From positions 1-64,000 of the forward strand of contig MCFE01000401.1 of NCBI GenBank assembly GCA_002104905.1: a stretch of DNA of 64,000 bases, given 5' to 3'. The stretch's first letter is position 1. Each line of letters opens with the position of its first letter. Positions 21,610 through 33,500 of this stretch are shown here, piece by piece. The position numbers and the translations under genes are program-made. Under the pieces are notes generated by a model. That model was not told the origin of the DNA, ran no database searches, and was given only the letters and a program-made list of their open reading frames with translations. Source of the stretch: Basidiobolus meristosporus CBS 931.73 (Eukaryota; Basidiobolomycota; Basidiobolomycetes; Basidiobolales; Basidiobolaceae).

Positions 21610-24600
21610 ATGACTGCTAGCAGCAAACAGAGCAATACCAACATCTTCCCTGTAAAGGGGAGGTTTGATGGGAAGAACTGCAGACTTTGGAGAATCAAGT
21701 TGCAGATCCACCTTGAGGAAAGGAAGCTTTAGAGCATAGTAACAGGAAAGGAATTTGAGCCCAAAGGAACAGCAGAGGAAGTGGAGAAGTTTCAAGAGAA
21801 TGAGAGAAAGGCCTTCAATGCCATATGCATCAATGTGCAAGACTCCTTCATTGGACAAATCCATGCCTCAAATACTGCCAAAGCAGCACGGGAATCCTTA
21901 GAGAAGATCTTTAGAGCAAAGTTAGTATCAAGCAAGCTTTATTTGAAACAAAAGTTCTTCAACATGAGAAAAAAGCCAGATGATGACATGCTACAACTCA
22001 TTACCAGAATGGAGACACTTGCAGAAGAACTTTACAGTTTTAATGCTGGTGTAGATGATGAAGAAAAGATACTGTGTCTGCTTTGCAGCCTATCAGACAA
22101 GTATGAGCCACTCATACTTTCTTTTGAAAGCAGAGAAGACAACTTGACTTTAGACTATGTCAAAGGAAGACTTCTCCATGAGAACTCAGACATAATGTTC
22201 AAGCAGAGAAAGTTGAGGATAATGCTTTATTCAGTTCAGAAAGGCACTCAGAAACAAAGGTAAAGCAACAAAACCAAAGAAAACCTGGCTGCTGTAACTA
22301 CTGTAAAAAGCCAGGACACTGGGCAAGAGAATGCAACAAGAAATAAGCAGGCAAAAAACAGAAACTAGAGCAGGCAAACCATATACTTACTGATGAACAG
22401 TTATTTGTCACTATACATGAGAGTGCAAGTAACCAAATTAATGAATGGTATATTGACTCTGGAGCATCACAGCATATTTGTGGTATGAAATATTGGTTCA
22501 GCAACCTAAAGACTATTCCTGTAAGAAAGGTTTATCTAGGAGATAACTCTGCAATGGAAGTTACCGCTAGTGGGTTTATACAACTAAATATGAGTGATAA
22601 CTCAGGGGCAACAACAGCAAAACTGACTGACGTACTATATGTACTTGGAGTAGCTAAGAACCTACTCTCAGGCAGTAAAGCAACTACTCAGGGACTGAAA
22701 TTTGTTTTTACTGAGCTGAGCTGCTCAATATTGAGTAAAAATGGACAAAAATTAGCTTTGGTAATCAGAGATCACAATATTTACAAGTTACAATGCAAGA
22801 TCATTGTACCTGATCATGTCAACATTGCTGAAACTGATGAAACCAACTGGGAGATGTGGCATAGGAGGCTAGGATTAATAGGGGAACAGAAAATGAGCCA
22901 GTTGGTGAAAAATCAACTAGTTTTCGGCCTAAATTACACCATTCTGATCAAATTGAATGTCTGTAAGGGATGTTCATATGGCAAACAAGCTAGGCAACAA
23001 TTCAAGAGCTCAGGAGGCTTCAATACCACAAAAATACTGACTATTGTACACTCAGACATATGTGGCCCCATGACAACACTGTCCTTTGGAGCCAAGAGAT
23101 ACTTATGACGTTTATTGATGACAAGACAAGATATACATGGGTGTACTTCCTCAAAATAAAGGATGAAGCTTTAGAGATATTTAAGCACTTCAAGAACATG
23201 ACAGAAACGCATATTGGGTGCAAATTGAAGGTGCTATGAAGTGACATTGGAGGGGAACATTGCTCAAAAGATTTTGCAAAATACTGCTCATCTACTAGTA
23301 TACTTCAACAGACCACTGTTCCCTATATTCCACAGCAAAATAGAGTAGCAGAACGTGCAAATAGAGTAATAGTAGAGATGGGAGGATCTATGCTACATGA
23401 TAAGGGAATGGACTACAGGTTTTTGGCTGAATCTGTTCCTACTGCTGTATACATCAATAACAGATGCCCAATTACAGCACAACAAGATGCTACACCCTTT
23501 GAAGCATATACAGGCAAAAAACCAGATCTCCAGCACCTCAGATCTTTGGCAGTGATGTTTTTTATCACATCCCTGACAAAATACGCTTAAAGCTGGAACC
23601 AAAGAGTATGCAAGGGACCTTTCTTGGGTATTGTGAAGATACTAAAGGGTATAGAGTGTATGATGGCAAATTCAGAAGCTGATCAAGAGCAGGGACATTG
23701 TATTTGAGGCAAATTCAGATCAGAAAGCCACAGAAATCATTGGCCAGCTGCCTGATGATGCAATCAACACAAATGAAGAAGATACGTACCAAATCCAGCC
23801 AGAGATGGAAGATACTTCTACCACTTGCAGATCAGAACAGATTATCCCAGTTAGGAGATCTACCAGAATAAGAAATGCCCCTGGATCTTGGTAGCAGACA
23901 TCCAATGATCATGAAGAAGCTTATCTTGCCCTATGTGCTAAACCTCGGAATCTGGAACAGGCAATGCAAAGTCCAGATGCTACTAAGTGGCAACAAGCCA
24001 TGCAGGAGGAGTACCAATCACTGATCATGGCTAAAATGTGGGAACTGGTAGATTTACCAAATGGGAGAAAGCCAATAGGATGTAGATGGGTCTACAAGAT
24101 CAGGATATCCTCAAATGGTGCCGTTGATAAGTACACGGCTAGATTGGTGGCTAAAGGCTATTCCCAGATCCAGGGACTAGACTTTAAGGAAACACTTGCT
24201 CCAGCCGCCAAGTTTAACTCCATTAGGACAGTTCTAGCCTTGGCAGCTGTACAAAGTCTAGACCTACTCCAAATGGATGTCAAAACAGCCTTTCTAAAAG
24301 GGGATTTGCAAGAAACTCTATAGTGTAAACAGCTCAAAAACGGTGTAATCATCCTAGCTCTTTATGTGGACAACCTAATTATGGCTACAAGTGATCAAGA
24401 GGGCTCAAATATGGACCAAAACTTTCCCTATCAATCAATGGTTGGTAGCCTAATGTACTTGATGGTGTCTACACATCCAGATATTGCAGTGGCAGTTGGA
24501 ATAGTCAGTCAATTCATGCAGAATTATGAATCAGATCAAATTGCTGCAGTTAAGCGGATTTCCAGATATCTACAAGGTACCATATATATGGTACTGGAAT

Positions 24601-25112
24601 ACTCTGAAGCAGCTAATAGGCAAAAAATTGATGGTTATAGTAATTCAGATTGGGGTAGGGATCTGATTGACAGCAGCACTACCACAGGCTATGTATTTCT
24701 TTATGCTGGTGCAGCTATCACTTGGAATTGCAAGAAACAACCAACTGTGGCCCAATCTACTACTGAAACTGCATATATGGCTGCATGTCAAGCAACTAAG
24801 GAGGCTATATGGCTACAAAAATTATTCAAAGACTTATGTTTTAGCATGGGTGAACCAACTTGTATATGCAAGGATAATCAAAGTTGTATGTCATTGGCTA
24901 GAAGTCCTATTAATCATGCCAGAACTTGGCACATTGATATACAGCATCACTTTGTGAGGGAAGCTGTAGAAAATAACTTAGTAGAGTTAGTGTACTGCCC
25001 AAATAACAAAATGGTTGCAAATATATTGACAAAACCACTAGCTAGGTCACAATTTGAGAATCTCAGAGAGGAATTAGGATTAAGAAATTATTTAGTTGAG
25101 GGGGAGTGTTGA
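21610..25112 (+). pseudogene. gag-pol: Copia C gag-pol, disabled and deleted
   Basis: The first 50 codons align with copia B, then TAG replaces a tryptophan codon near 21730. Further frameshifts or stops occur near 22190, 22262, 22345, 23105, 23239, 23590 and 24321. The central part of reverse transcriptase, including the YVDD region, is partly lost: a YVDN version remains near 24365. Gag, protease (DSGAS near 22460), integrase and RNase H segments are still readable. No functional product can be expected. Confidence 0.93.
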
Positions 25113-25474
25113 AATATTGGACTATTTGGTATCATTCTGCAGCCAAAAGATTACTTAACAATTCTGGACTAGTCTTGGTCACTGTGGGACTAATTTACAG
25201 TTCTAACTTAGCCACTTTCTTCAGATCTATGATCTTATGATTATTCCCCCATAGTCCGGATCAAATTAGTATAATACTAGCTATTATGTACTATTCCTGA
25301 AACCGTTACAGAATGCTCCTGAATATTGAGAAACTTGCCTTACTTAGTGTTACAGCTATATTACTTCTACAAAGGTATAAATACTGAGCTTCTGTATTAA
25401 TAAACAACAGCTCAACTATTATCACTATTCCTTGATAAGTTCCTTTTATCCAAATCACTTCTTAAATTGCAACA
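25107..25474 (+). repeat. Copia C 3' LTR
   Basis: 368 bp following the polypurine GAGGGGGAG, starting TGTTGAAATATT and ending GCAACA. The TATA box TATAAATA is retained near 25377. The right TTTTC duplication follows. Confidence 0.92.
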
Positions 25475-25722
25475 TTTTCTACCCAGAGTGCTTTGTCATG
25501 CCTACTTCCTACAGATGGCCTACTTGACAGGATGATGTTAAGCTCAAAGTCAGATAGTGCCTGAAACTTGACACTATGTGCCTTTTATATGCCCAAATGA
25601 AAGTGCCTCTGCCCTCCAGAAGGTCTATTAATATCTGACTGGGAAGGTATCCAGAATACTCCTGTTGTGGAACCTGTCACAGAACACTCTGGGATATGAA
25701 AGCCTGTTAGAGCTTCTGAATG
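25475..25722 (-). pseudogene. DDE transposase of Ha, central part
   Basis: This continues the gene cut at 21206. On the minus strand it corresponds to 48520-48770 of the Hb copy, including the segments around the first catalytic aspartate (DTFPVRI in the other copies) and the HCVKFQALS block. Frameshifts are frequent. It ends where it is fused to the partner gene at 25723. Confidence 0.6.
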
Positions 25723-25723
25723 A

Positions 25724-26210
25724 GTTTCAGACTCAAGTAATTAATCTCCTACATGATATAATGGTAGAATTATGTGGATTCCAAGAGCAACATGCACAGT
25801 ACTCTTCAAGGCAACAGTTCCAGAGTATCAGACTGAGGGTAGGTGAAAACCTTGAGGAATTAGAAGGTGGGCTTCAAGAAGAAAAATACAAGCTATGGCC
25901 AACTGCACCTATTGAACCAGCACACCTTGTGGGATTCAGTCCAGTCCATGCTGACACCCTTTACTTGAGTGCCACACACCAGGTTGATGCACATTGGGTG
26001 AGTGTATGTGGTTCAAAGCCAAGTTTCCTGAATTTGTCAAACTGCTCAATTGGGCACAAGTCCTTTAGAGCAGGCCAATTTGCATCAATAGGTTGCATCA
26101 CATCAGATTCAGCCAAAGGCCATGGCAATATATCAAGTTGCGCTTTTGTGTCCTGTTACACCTGATCATCAGCAAGTTACTTCTGGTCTGCCTGCACCAC
26201 AGGAGCCATT
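25724..26210 (+). pseudogene. Unrecognised partner protein of the DDE transposon (Ha), C-terminal half
   Basis: An open frame reads INLLHDIMVELCGFQEQ, then SSRQQFQSIRLRVGE. It matches minus-strand genes at 46510-46692 (Hb) and 56100-56387 (Hd) at the protein level. The upstream 60 bases of the same open frame belong to the antisense of the transposase, so the apparent 166-residue ORF from 25665 is a chimera created by a deletion. The C-terminal segment (TPDHQQVTSG, near 26160-26190) is shared with 45120 and 50110. No domain was recognised. Confidence 0.5.
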
Positions 26211-27087
26211 GGTAAGTAAACAAACACATCAGCATTTGGCATTTCAGGACAGTTCTGCTGTGGTAGTGTAGAAGGAGGTATGTAGTAGTGCAACAACAAT
26301 CCATATAAAATGCTTCCATGGTATTCCTTGTGATAAAAAAATAGAAGACAATAATGCAGTTGTGTTAAGTTGCTATTATTGATCATGATCCAAATAGCAC
26401 AAACTTTTGCAATCCAAACAAAGCTTTTGTAAAGCAGTGACCATTGAAATTTAGGTGTGAATTATATGGCAGTTGTCTCACCTGTGAGACAGAACCCCTA
26501 AAGATAAGCACCCTGCATAACTGTACAGCATCTGTAGCACCAGTACAGCAATTTGATCTGTCTAGCACCTACCTGGTTGGTTGCATGCTAGCAATGACTC
26601 CAGCTCCAATCACTAAAAGCATGGATTTACTTGCTTAATTGGTAAGATGTAGTATTTGTAGATGGATCAGGTAGCTTGTGTGTTGGACATTGAGCCAATT
26701 TGGGGCTCACAGCTATGGGATACATTTAGGTAAATCAATCACTGACATACCAGCCATTTGTAGCTAGGGTAATCAAAATGGTAAGTATTAGTGTAGATTG
26801 TAGTGTGATAAGCATTTAAATCTATTTACCTCAAAGAAACATTTCTGGACACCAGATTTAACCTGCCATAATAGTGGTGTCCAATTGCACATGCAATGCA
26901 AGCATATTGAGTAGGTGGGCCAGCATCATTGTGTCAGATTGTGCCGTAGTGTACAAGATTGTCCCACATAGTGAAAAATTGCCTAATGGCAATCCTTTCT
27001 ATTGGTGGCTACAGCATTGCCCCTGATTGTTCTTAAAAATCCAGGATTGTGCCACAGGCCTGGGTACAGTACATTGGAACAAGTCTA
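26211..27087. repeat. Partner-side terminal region of the DDE element (Ha)
   Basis: Non-coding sequence that matches the reverse complement of 49063-49925 over more than 700 bp, with shared landmarks GAGACAGAACCCCTA, AAAATGGTAAGTAT and AAGATTGTCCCACAT. It ends in GGAACAAGTCTA (27076-27087), the same terminus as the foldback elements. It is the 3' untranslated and terminal part of the element. Confidence 0.65.
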
Positions 27088-27243
27088 CTATGTATATGGT
27101 ACAACTTGACAACTGTCATACACTGGCAATAAATGGCTCAGAGACTGTACTGATACCAGCATGTAATAACAGTTGCATGGAATGCACATATGTATATGAC
27201 ACCAATGGGCAGTGTCTAACATGTCAGTAATCCATTACCATTG
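27088..27243 (+). pseudogene. Tnp2 transposase fragment (unit T3, resumed)
   Basis: The sequence corresponds to 53353-53510 of T6: a TMYMVQLDNCHTLAINGSET stretch and a CNNSCMEC motif of the cysteine-rich N-terminal region. It is cut at the right by a gypsy G LTR fragment. Confidence 0.55.
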
Positions 27244-27359
27244 AACTAATATTACTGATTTGATATACAATACTGATCTAGTTATGGGCTAAACATCAAC
27301 TAATTGATCTGACCAAAAACTGATCTAACTTATATATCAAGCAGTAAATTATCACAGTA
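27244..27359 (-). repeat. Gypsy G-type LTR fragment
   Basis: About 115 bp resemble the inner end of the gypsy G LTR (38700-38816): TACTGATTTGATA, CTGATCTAACTTA and an AAGCAGTA...ATCA end. The rest of the LTR is missing. Confidence 0.55.
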
Positions 27360-28100
27360 CTTCCAGCCCTGCTTGTGACATGCTCTTGAAGAAGTTTTAG
27401 ATTTTTATCACTGTCAAGTCTTTCACTGCTATTATGAATGATAGCTTCATTTACTGAACCACATTTTCTCTTTGATAAATGTTGCACCTATGTGACTGTT
27501 TCTGCAAGCCTGTTGCTTATAGGCACTCTGCTGGCCACTTAATATTTCTTTGCTGCATGTTATAAGCATTCAGACCTTCTAGGTTTAACTAGTGAAATAA
27601 CCTGTCTCCATGACATTGTCAGGAACCCTGTGGCTTTATACCTCTGTTAGTTCAATGGTATCCATACATTCTGTTCTTCAGCCAGCCCTGCAAGGTCTAG
27701 CACCTGATCTACTGGACTTTACAATAAATCCTTGCAATATTCATGTGCTTTTTCTTCAGCACTGCTCTTGCCAAAGCACTGCAGCCTCTTGGTGTGTCTA
27801 TTGATGTTACAAGGTTCCTCTGTAGTTATAGTGGTTGTGTACTGAGTTTATGGCAGTGTTGCCTTCTCTGACAGTGGGATCTCTACTCTGAATACAATGG
27901 AGGATGTGGAGGCAGTGTTGATGAGTTGCTTTTCTTGGTAAATCCTTCTTCCTTACTAGAGTATAGCACAACTGGCTGTACTACTAAATTGTGAGAAAAC
28001 AGCTTTTGTCTTGTTGGCAATTCTTCTTGGCTATCATGAAAATGAGCCTGTTGTAGGCTGATGGCATGAATTGGTGAGAACTGCAGCCTTTTTATTATGC
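27360..28100 (-). pseudogene. Two fragments of the Tnp2 partner gene (unit T4), out of order
   Basis: Bases 27360-27540 match 51400-51570 of T6 and 27590-28090 match 50600-51120. In T6 the second segment lies to the left of the first, so the pieces come from two copies or a rearrangement. All coding frames are broken. The right end passes directly into Tnp2 coding sequence near 28110, so the N-terminal half of the partner gene and the divergent promoter are deleted. Confidence 0.5.
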
Positions 28101-29282
28101 TTCCCTGCCTGATTGCACCTAGCCATACCTGTCATTTTGTGCAAACTGAGTCAGGTAAGCCTGTACAAGCCTGGCCAAGTTTCAATATGATATGAGACTG
28201 CACCAATAGAAAATATTTGAAGGATAGTTTAAGGAGCCAAGTGAGCCCTACTGGTGATTGAAGTGATGTCATGGATAGAGGATTGTCATGTTTCTACAAA
28301 TATCAATAAAGGGGGCTTTGAGATACTACAATTTCTTGGCAAAAATTTTTAATGTTGCAGTTTATCATGCACATGGTACAAATGGACAACTGTCATGCAG
28401 CTGTTAATGTATGACACAAAGACTGTCCCAATACCATCATGTACAAGCAGTTGCATGGCTATCACATCAGAAAATGGCAGTGTTGCATGGTGTCCAGCTA
28501 TTCAGGAATCCACCACCATAGGGGGAAAATATTGCTCACACTCTGGATATATTCCAGTAGTACCCCATCTAAAAAAGTTCAGGTAGTCCAACAATTATTG
28601 TGAAGCTATAAAGTACTGCACTCAGTATCAATCAAGCACAAACATATCAGATATATTTGATGGCAAACATTACAAGCTGTAAAGAAGCAAGGGCTACTTT
28701 GAAGGTATGTATAACCATGCCTATGCATTGGTACTTGATGGACTCTCACTATACCAGTATTCTGCCAGCAAATCATCATATTGTAAATTACCATCCAACC
28801 TAGATATTTACCTGTACCCATTCCTGGAAGAATATCTTCATGCTTTCCAGCAGGAAACTATTAAATGGCCACCATATCAAAGTGCATATCATTTTCTGCA
28901 TTTGAGATACCCTAGCCATCAGCAAGATGGCCAGCTTTTCTGTATACAATGGATGGTACTACTGTCAAATGTTTGAAATTCTGAGGATTTGCCACATAAC
29001 TCACACATATTATTATTGTCCAAATACTAGCACTAAGAGCAACATCTTCCCATAAAGGGGACATACAGAAGCTAGCACACAATTGCAGCAAAATTGGCAG
29101 CCCACAAGTCATTGGCAGGAGCATGGAATATATTGGAAATTGGAGCTACTTGACATAGAGGGTATCTGTTGGAGCAAAAGCTTTTCACTGTGAGCAATGC
29201 CTTTGCTTTCAGCAATATCCTCATACTAGTGACCAAGTTGTACATGGGGCATTTACGCTGAATGAGCCCTTCAAGACACCAG
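28101..29282 (+). pseudogene. Tnp2-type transposase, N-terminal and central part (unit T4)
   Basis: It aligns with 52990-54352 of T6. Readable pieces are VAWCPAIQESTTIGGKYCSH near 28480-28540 (cysteine cluster), a YDHAYALVLDGLSLYQYSAS stretch near 28710-28765 matching the LDGFxLxKYS catalytic block, and the LDIYLYP element near 28800. The GDTPA core is mutated (EIPxPSA). Gypsy D interrupts it at 29283, and 36475 continues with CCGGAGGAGCTTGAATGG. Confidence 0.65.
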
Positions 29283-30362
29283 TGTAGTGGGGTCACAGTG
29301 ACACCCACAGGCAGATGTGTTTCATTCTTATGCGTTCACTTCCCTAAAAAGGATTACCCCGCCTATATTATTATCATCCCAAATTTGCAATATTTCCTAT
29401 TTTTGTCTATGTGATTATTACTATGCAACCTGACAAACTATTTGTCACTATTAACCCATTGCACAAGCTATTCTTATTCCTTGCCAAGATGCCAAGATAA
29501 GATAGTTACCTTATAAGGCAAGTACCCCAACAGTGCCCATGTCACGTGACCATCTTGGTTTCATAACCCCCATCTCACTACCATAAGAGGCAACCACATG
29601 ACACAGAGGTTTCATATTACCACTACCTGATTGGCTAGGTGCTACTATGTCTCATGGAACAATCTGCCAAGAATTTGCGCTATTTTTAGTACACAAAGAC
29701 ATGATTGGTTGTCTACTACCTTCTGGAAACTTCTGGAAAGTATTTTCTAGCAAGAAATTGAGCAGCAAAAAAGTATATAAGGGAGGCTATCCCTTAAAAT
29801 AAATCATCCCTCTTCCAATATTCCGACTTATTGATTAGTGAGATCACCGCTACCTATTACCACTATTTTCTGACTCAGACCTGACGACACTCCCAGGAAA
29901 CCGCGCTGACAGCCAACTGACCTTGGAGGCACTACTTGTGAGGAATACTCAGAGTAGGTATATTTTATTATATTTGTTTGTTTTCCCAAGTTTGTTCTTG
30001 TACAGGCAAAGATACTTTTCAGTCTTTGTAACTATTGGTCAAAGCTGCATTCTTATCAAGTCCCTGTTGGTGGAGTTTACAGTTGTTTTGACTTTGGAAG
30101 CTTTAGTACATTGTCATCTCAAAGGACGTCGAAAGCCATTATAAGCTTTTGTTAAGACGCCAACTAAGTTGGGGATTGTAGTTCAATAGTTTTCCCTTGA
30201 CAAGCTTGAGGCTTTATCCCCCATCACATTAGATTAGACAAAAGACCCAGTATTCCTAGCAAGCTTTTTCCAGAGGTTATCGCACCCAGTGAACACCCCA
30301 CACACATTCACACTTGAGAAGTGTTGGCCGTATTTTGCCCTCTGGACTTATACACCACCACA
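29283..30362 (+). repeat. Gypsy D 5' LTR with promoter
   Basis: 1080 bp, TGTAGTGGGG to CACCACCACA. A TATA box TATATAA lies at 29774-29780, followed by AGGGAGGCTATCCC and AAAATAAATC. A frame of 73 codons from 29923 lies within the LTR and carries no domain. Confidence 0.93.
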
Positions 30363-30366
30363 TATT

Positions 30367-30383
30367 TGGCACCCAACGTGGGG
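30367..30383 (+). promoter_or_regulatory. Gypsy D primer binding site
   Basis: TGGCACCCAACGTGGGG starts four bases after the LTR and has the TGG expected opposite a tRNA CCA end. I could not assign the tRNA. Confidence 0.7.
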
Positions 30384-30502
30384 GGGTCATACAAGCTCCC
30401 TAGGACCCAACAAGATTTACCTGAAGATTTGAGCCGTTACCCATTTATTGTAACAAGACTACCGATATTATCAAGACTATAACACCGACCTACCTACCCA
30501 AA

Positions 30503-33500
30503 ATGAACTCTATGCCATTACCACTTTCACATGGAGCCCCACAGTTTGATGGAAAGAATGTGGAGAGCTTCATATTCAAATGGGAGAAGCTCTGCAAGAT
30601 GTGCAGCCTATCTGAACAAGAAATGGCTGAAGACTTCCCCTACTACTGCACCAATGATATTACCACTAAGATTCTCAGACAAGGAGACATTCTGACTGAC
30701 TGGACCTTAATGAAGACCTACCTACAGACCAAGTATGGCAGACCCCAGATATACTATGGAATTGAAGACCTCAGACACTTTGGAAGAATGGGACTCTCCA
30801 AGCTACCACTTGAAGAGTTCATTCAACAATATGAAGATATGGCCAAGCCACTCCTAGAGTCCCAGGCAATAACTGAGTTTACCATGACACTTTACCTTGC
30901 ACAAGGGCTTCCCCAGGAATTGGCAAGGAAAGTTGACCTACATGCAGCCAAGGATGACAAGTCTGGCATTCCTTGCTTTGCAGAGATGAAACGTGTACTC
31001 CTAGAGGCAAAGCAAACTTCTACCTTTATGAGACTCCTGACATCTAATCTGCCAGACCAGCCAACTAAGGAGCCAAAGAGTGCTGTTGCTGACAATCAGA
31101 CCTACACTACTGACAGAATTGACCAACTTGCTGAACAGCTACAAAAGCTAGCCCTCAAGATTAATGGCTCAGCCAAGGAAGCTACTGAGGGCCAAAGAGC
31201 TCTGCCTAGACACTGCATTTGGTGTGACTCTACTCAGCATGCCAGACGTGAATGCTCAGAGCTTAGCCAGCTACTTAGAGAAGGAACAGTACAGTTTGAT
31301 GCTGATGGAATGCTTGCTGATAAGGAAGGAAAAAGGATTCCCACTAATTTCTGGAGAGGTGGAATGAGAGCCCTTTTCCAGAAGTCTGACTCAGCAACTA
31401 GAAAGATTACTGTTGATGCCCCTATTGAGACTCATACAGTGAGTCCAAACAGCCCTGACAACAGAAAACACAAAGTAGACACCTTTGCTACTAAGAGACA
31501 CCTTCCTGAAGAACCTGTTAAACCCATCCTTAGAAGACCACGATTTGAAGAGCCTGAGGTTATTATTGACAAGAGGCCTGGAACACTGCCTACCCAAGAC
31601 CCATTACCCCACTTTCAGATGACCTCAAAGATAGCAAGCTACTCAAGCCCCCAATTGATTACTGAGAAACTACTGAAGCAGAACCTCACTTTGTCAGTTG
31701 GAGAAATCATGAGTGTATCACCGTCTGTTAGGAAGACCTTTGATGAGCAGCTTGGAACAAGAAGACAAGCTGTTGAACATATGGACACCCATATAATCCA
31801 GACAAACCATGAAGACCACAAAAAGGATGACAATGCTACCAAATATAAGACCTTTTACTCAGTTGCAACTGCTATGGTGAAAGGGTATATTTATGATGAC
31901 CCTGTTGACTGCCATATTGACAGTGGTTTGGAGATTTGTGTTATGCCGCTAGACTTCTGGAAGACGCTTAGAAGCAAGGAGCTACTGCCTGTAGATAGAG
32001 ATATTGGATGGAACATGACTGATGCAAACTCAGGATCTAGTCCACTCTATGGTGTAGTGCACAAGTTCCCTATTAAGGTACAAGGAATCAAGGTCTGGCT
32101 TCCCCTCTTTATCTGCCAGAAGGCAAACTTTGACCTTCTGTTAGGCAGACCATGGGAGACCAGTACTAAGGCTACAACCACCAACTATTCTGATGGGTCA
32201 GTGTAGTACACTATACAAGGATCCAACCCAGGACTACAGTCAACATTCTGTGGGGTAACACCCAACAATAAGAGGACACATACCGCCTGCCAGAAGACAC
32301 AACTTGTTATAGAAGAAGATGAGGAGCCTGACAATATACACCCCAACAGTTGGAGCTGCTCATTAGGTATACAGGAGCAGACAGCTATGGTCTGCACAAA
32401 ATACAAGACAGTAGAACAGAAGATTAGACCATCACTTACACCTTTAACTGATGGATCTTGACCTGCTGATTACATCAGACCACCAGAAGGAACACCAGAA
32501 GATATACGACTTACACCTGAGAGACTTAAGCAACTTATCATTGGTGATGGAAACCTAACACCGAAGGAGATCTTACTATTTGAAGAAACCCTGAAAAGGC
32601 ATGATAAGGTTTTCTCATATAACGACAAGGAGATGGGACTCTTAAAGACATTGGTTGAAAAACCTATCAAGATTTATACAGTGCCCCACACACCCTGGTC
32701 ATTTAAGCCTTACCCACTACCTAGAGGACTCCAAGCTGATGTGCATGACCTACTTAAGAAGAAGATTGAAGCTGGTATCCTAGAACCTTGCCATGGACCT
32801 TATGCTAACAGATGGTTTGTGACCAAAAAGAAGAATGGGAAGCTCCAATTCATTCAAGACATGCAACCTGCAAATGCTGTCACCATCAGAGATGCCGCAA
32901 TACCTCCATCTATTGATGACTTTGCAGAAAGCTTTAGTGGTCACTCCATCTACTCAACATATGATCTCTACTCAGGATATGACCAGATCCCCCTAGATGA
33001 GACATCAAGAGATATGTTTGCACTCCAGACACCATTTGGACTGCTAAGAATGACAAGACTTAGCCAAGGGGCAACAAACTCCGTGGCTCAGTTCCAGAGA
33101 TGCATGGTAAATGTGCTCTACCAGTTTATACCTGAGAAACTTGCTGTCTTTGTTGATGACATAGGCATCAAAGGACCAAAACTCCGGGACACAACTGAAG
33201 TTATGCCTGGAGTAAGAAAGTTTGTCTATGACCATATATCAGACAATGATGCCATATTAGGAGCCATTGAAGAAGCTGGACTCACCATCAGTGGTGAGAA
33301 AAGCAGCTTTGGTGTATCAGAGATATCCATTGTTGGGCAAAAATGCAACACCTTTGGTTGTTCACCCAGAGACTCCAAGACACAAAAAATATGCAACTGG
33401 CCTACCCCCACAAATCTAACACAAGCTTGTGGCTTTGTGGCAGCTTGTGGGTTCTTTAGGATCTGGATCCCAAGATTTTCTGAGATAGCAGAACCAATCT

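Larger units (their letters stand above)
21207..25474 (+). mobile_element. Copia C: Ty1/copia element (family copia-1), degraded with internal deletions
   Basis: 5' LTR 21207-21572 and 3' LTR 25107-25474 with a perfect TTTTC target duplication (21202-21206, 25475-25479). The internal region matches copia A and B but lacks two segments of the reverse transcriptase, near 24320 and 24403, the latter joined at a short GG microhomology. The LTRs have diverged from each other and from copia A and B more than those of A or B have, so this is the oldest member of the family here. Confidence 0.95.
20783..27087 (-). mobile_element. DDE element Ha (two-gene DNA transposon) inserted in unit T3
   Basis: The span contains a DDE_Tnp_4-like transposase on the minus strand (20930-21206 and 25475-25722), a partner gene on the plus strand (from 25724), and a right terminus ...CAAGTCTA at 27087. 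Tnp2 sequence lies on both sides (to 20782 and from 27088), which shows an insertion. Copia C sits inside the transposase. A deletion has fused the 5' half of the transposase to the middle of the partner gene at about 25723. The left terminus was not recognised. Confidence 0.55.

Noticed and set aside
25665-26165. 166-residue ORF as a single gene
   Set aside because: Its first 60 bases are antisense to the DDE transposase and the rest is the partner gene; a deletion junction near 25723 makes the chimera.
29955-30006. Possible intron in the gypsy D LTR (GTAGGTAT to TTGTACAG)
   Set aside because: Splice-like ends exist, but no transcript evidence or conserved reading frame supports it.
29923-30144. 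73-codon ORF in the gypsy D LTR, 85 codons in the 3' copy
   Set aside because: The reading changes with a single-base indel between the LTRs and has no similarity to a known protein; a regulatory region is more likely.
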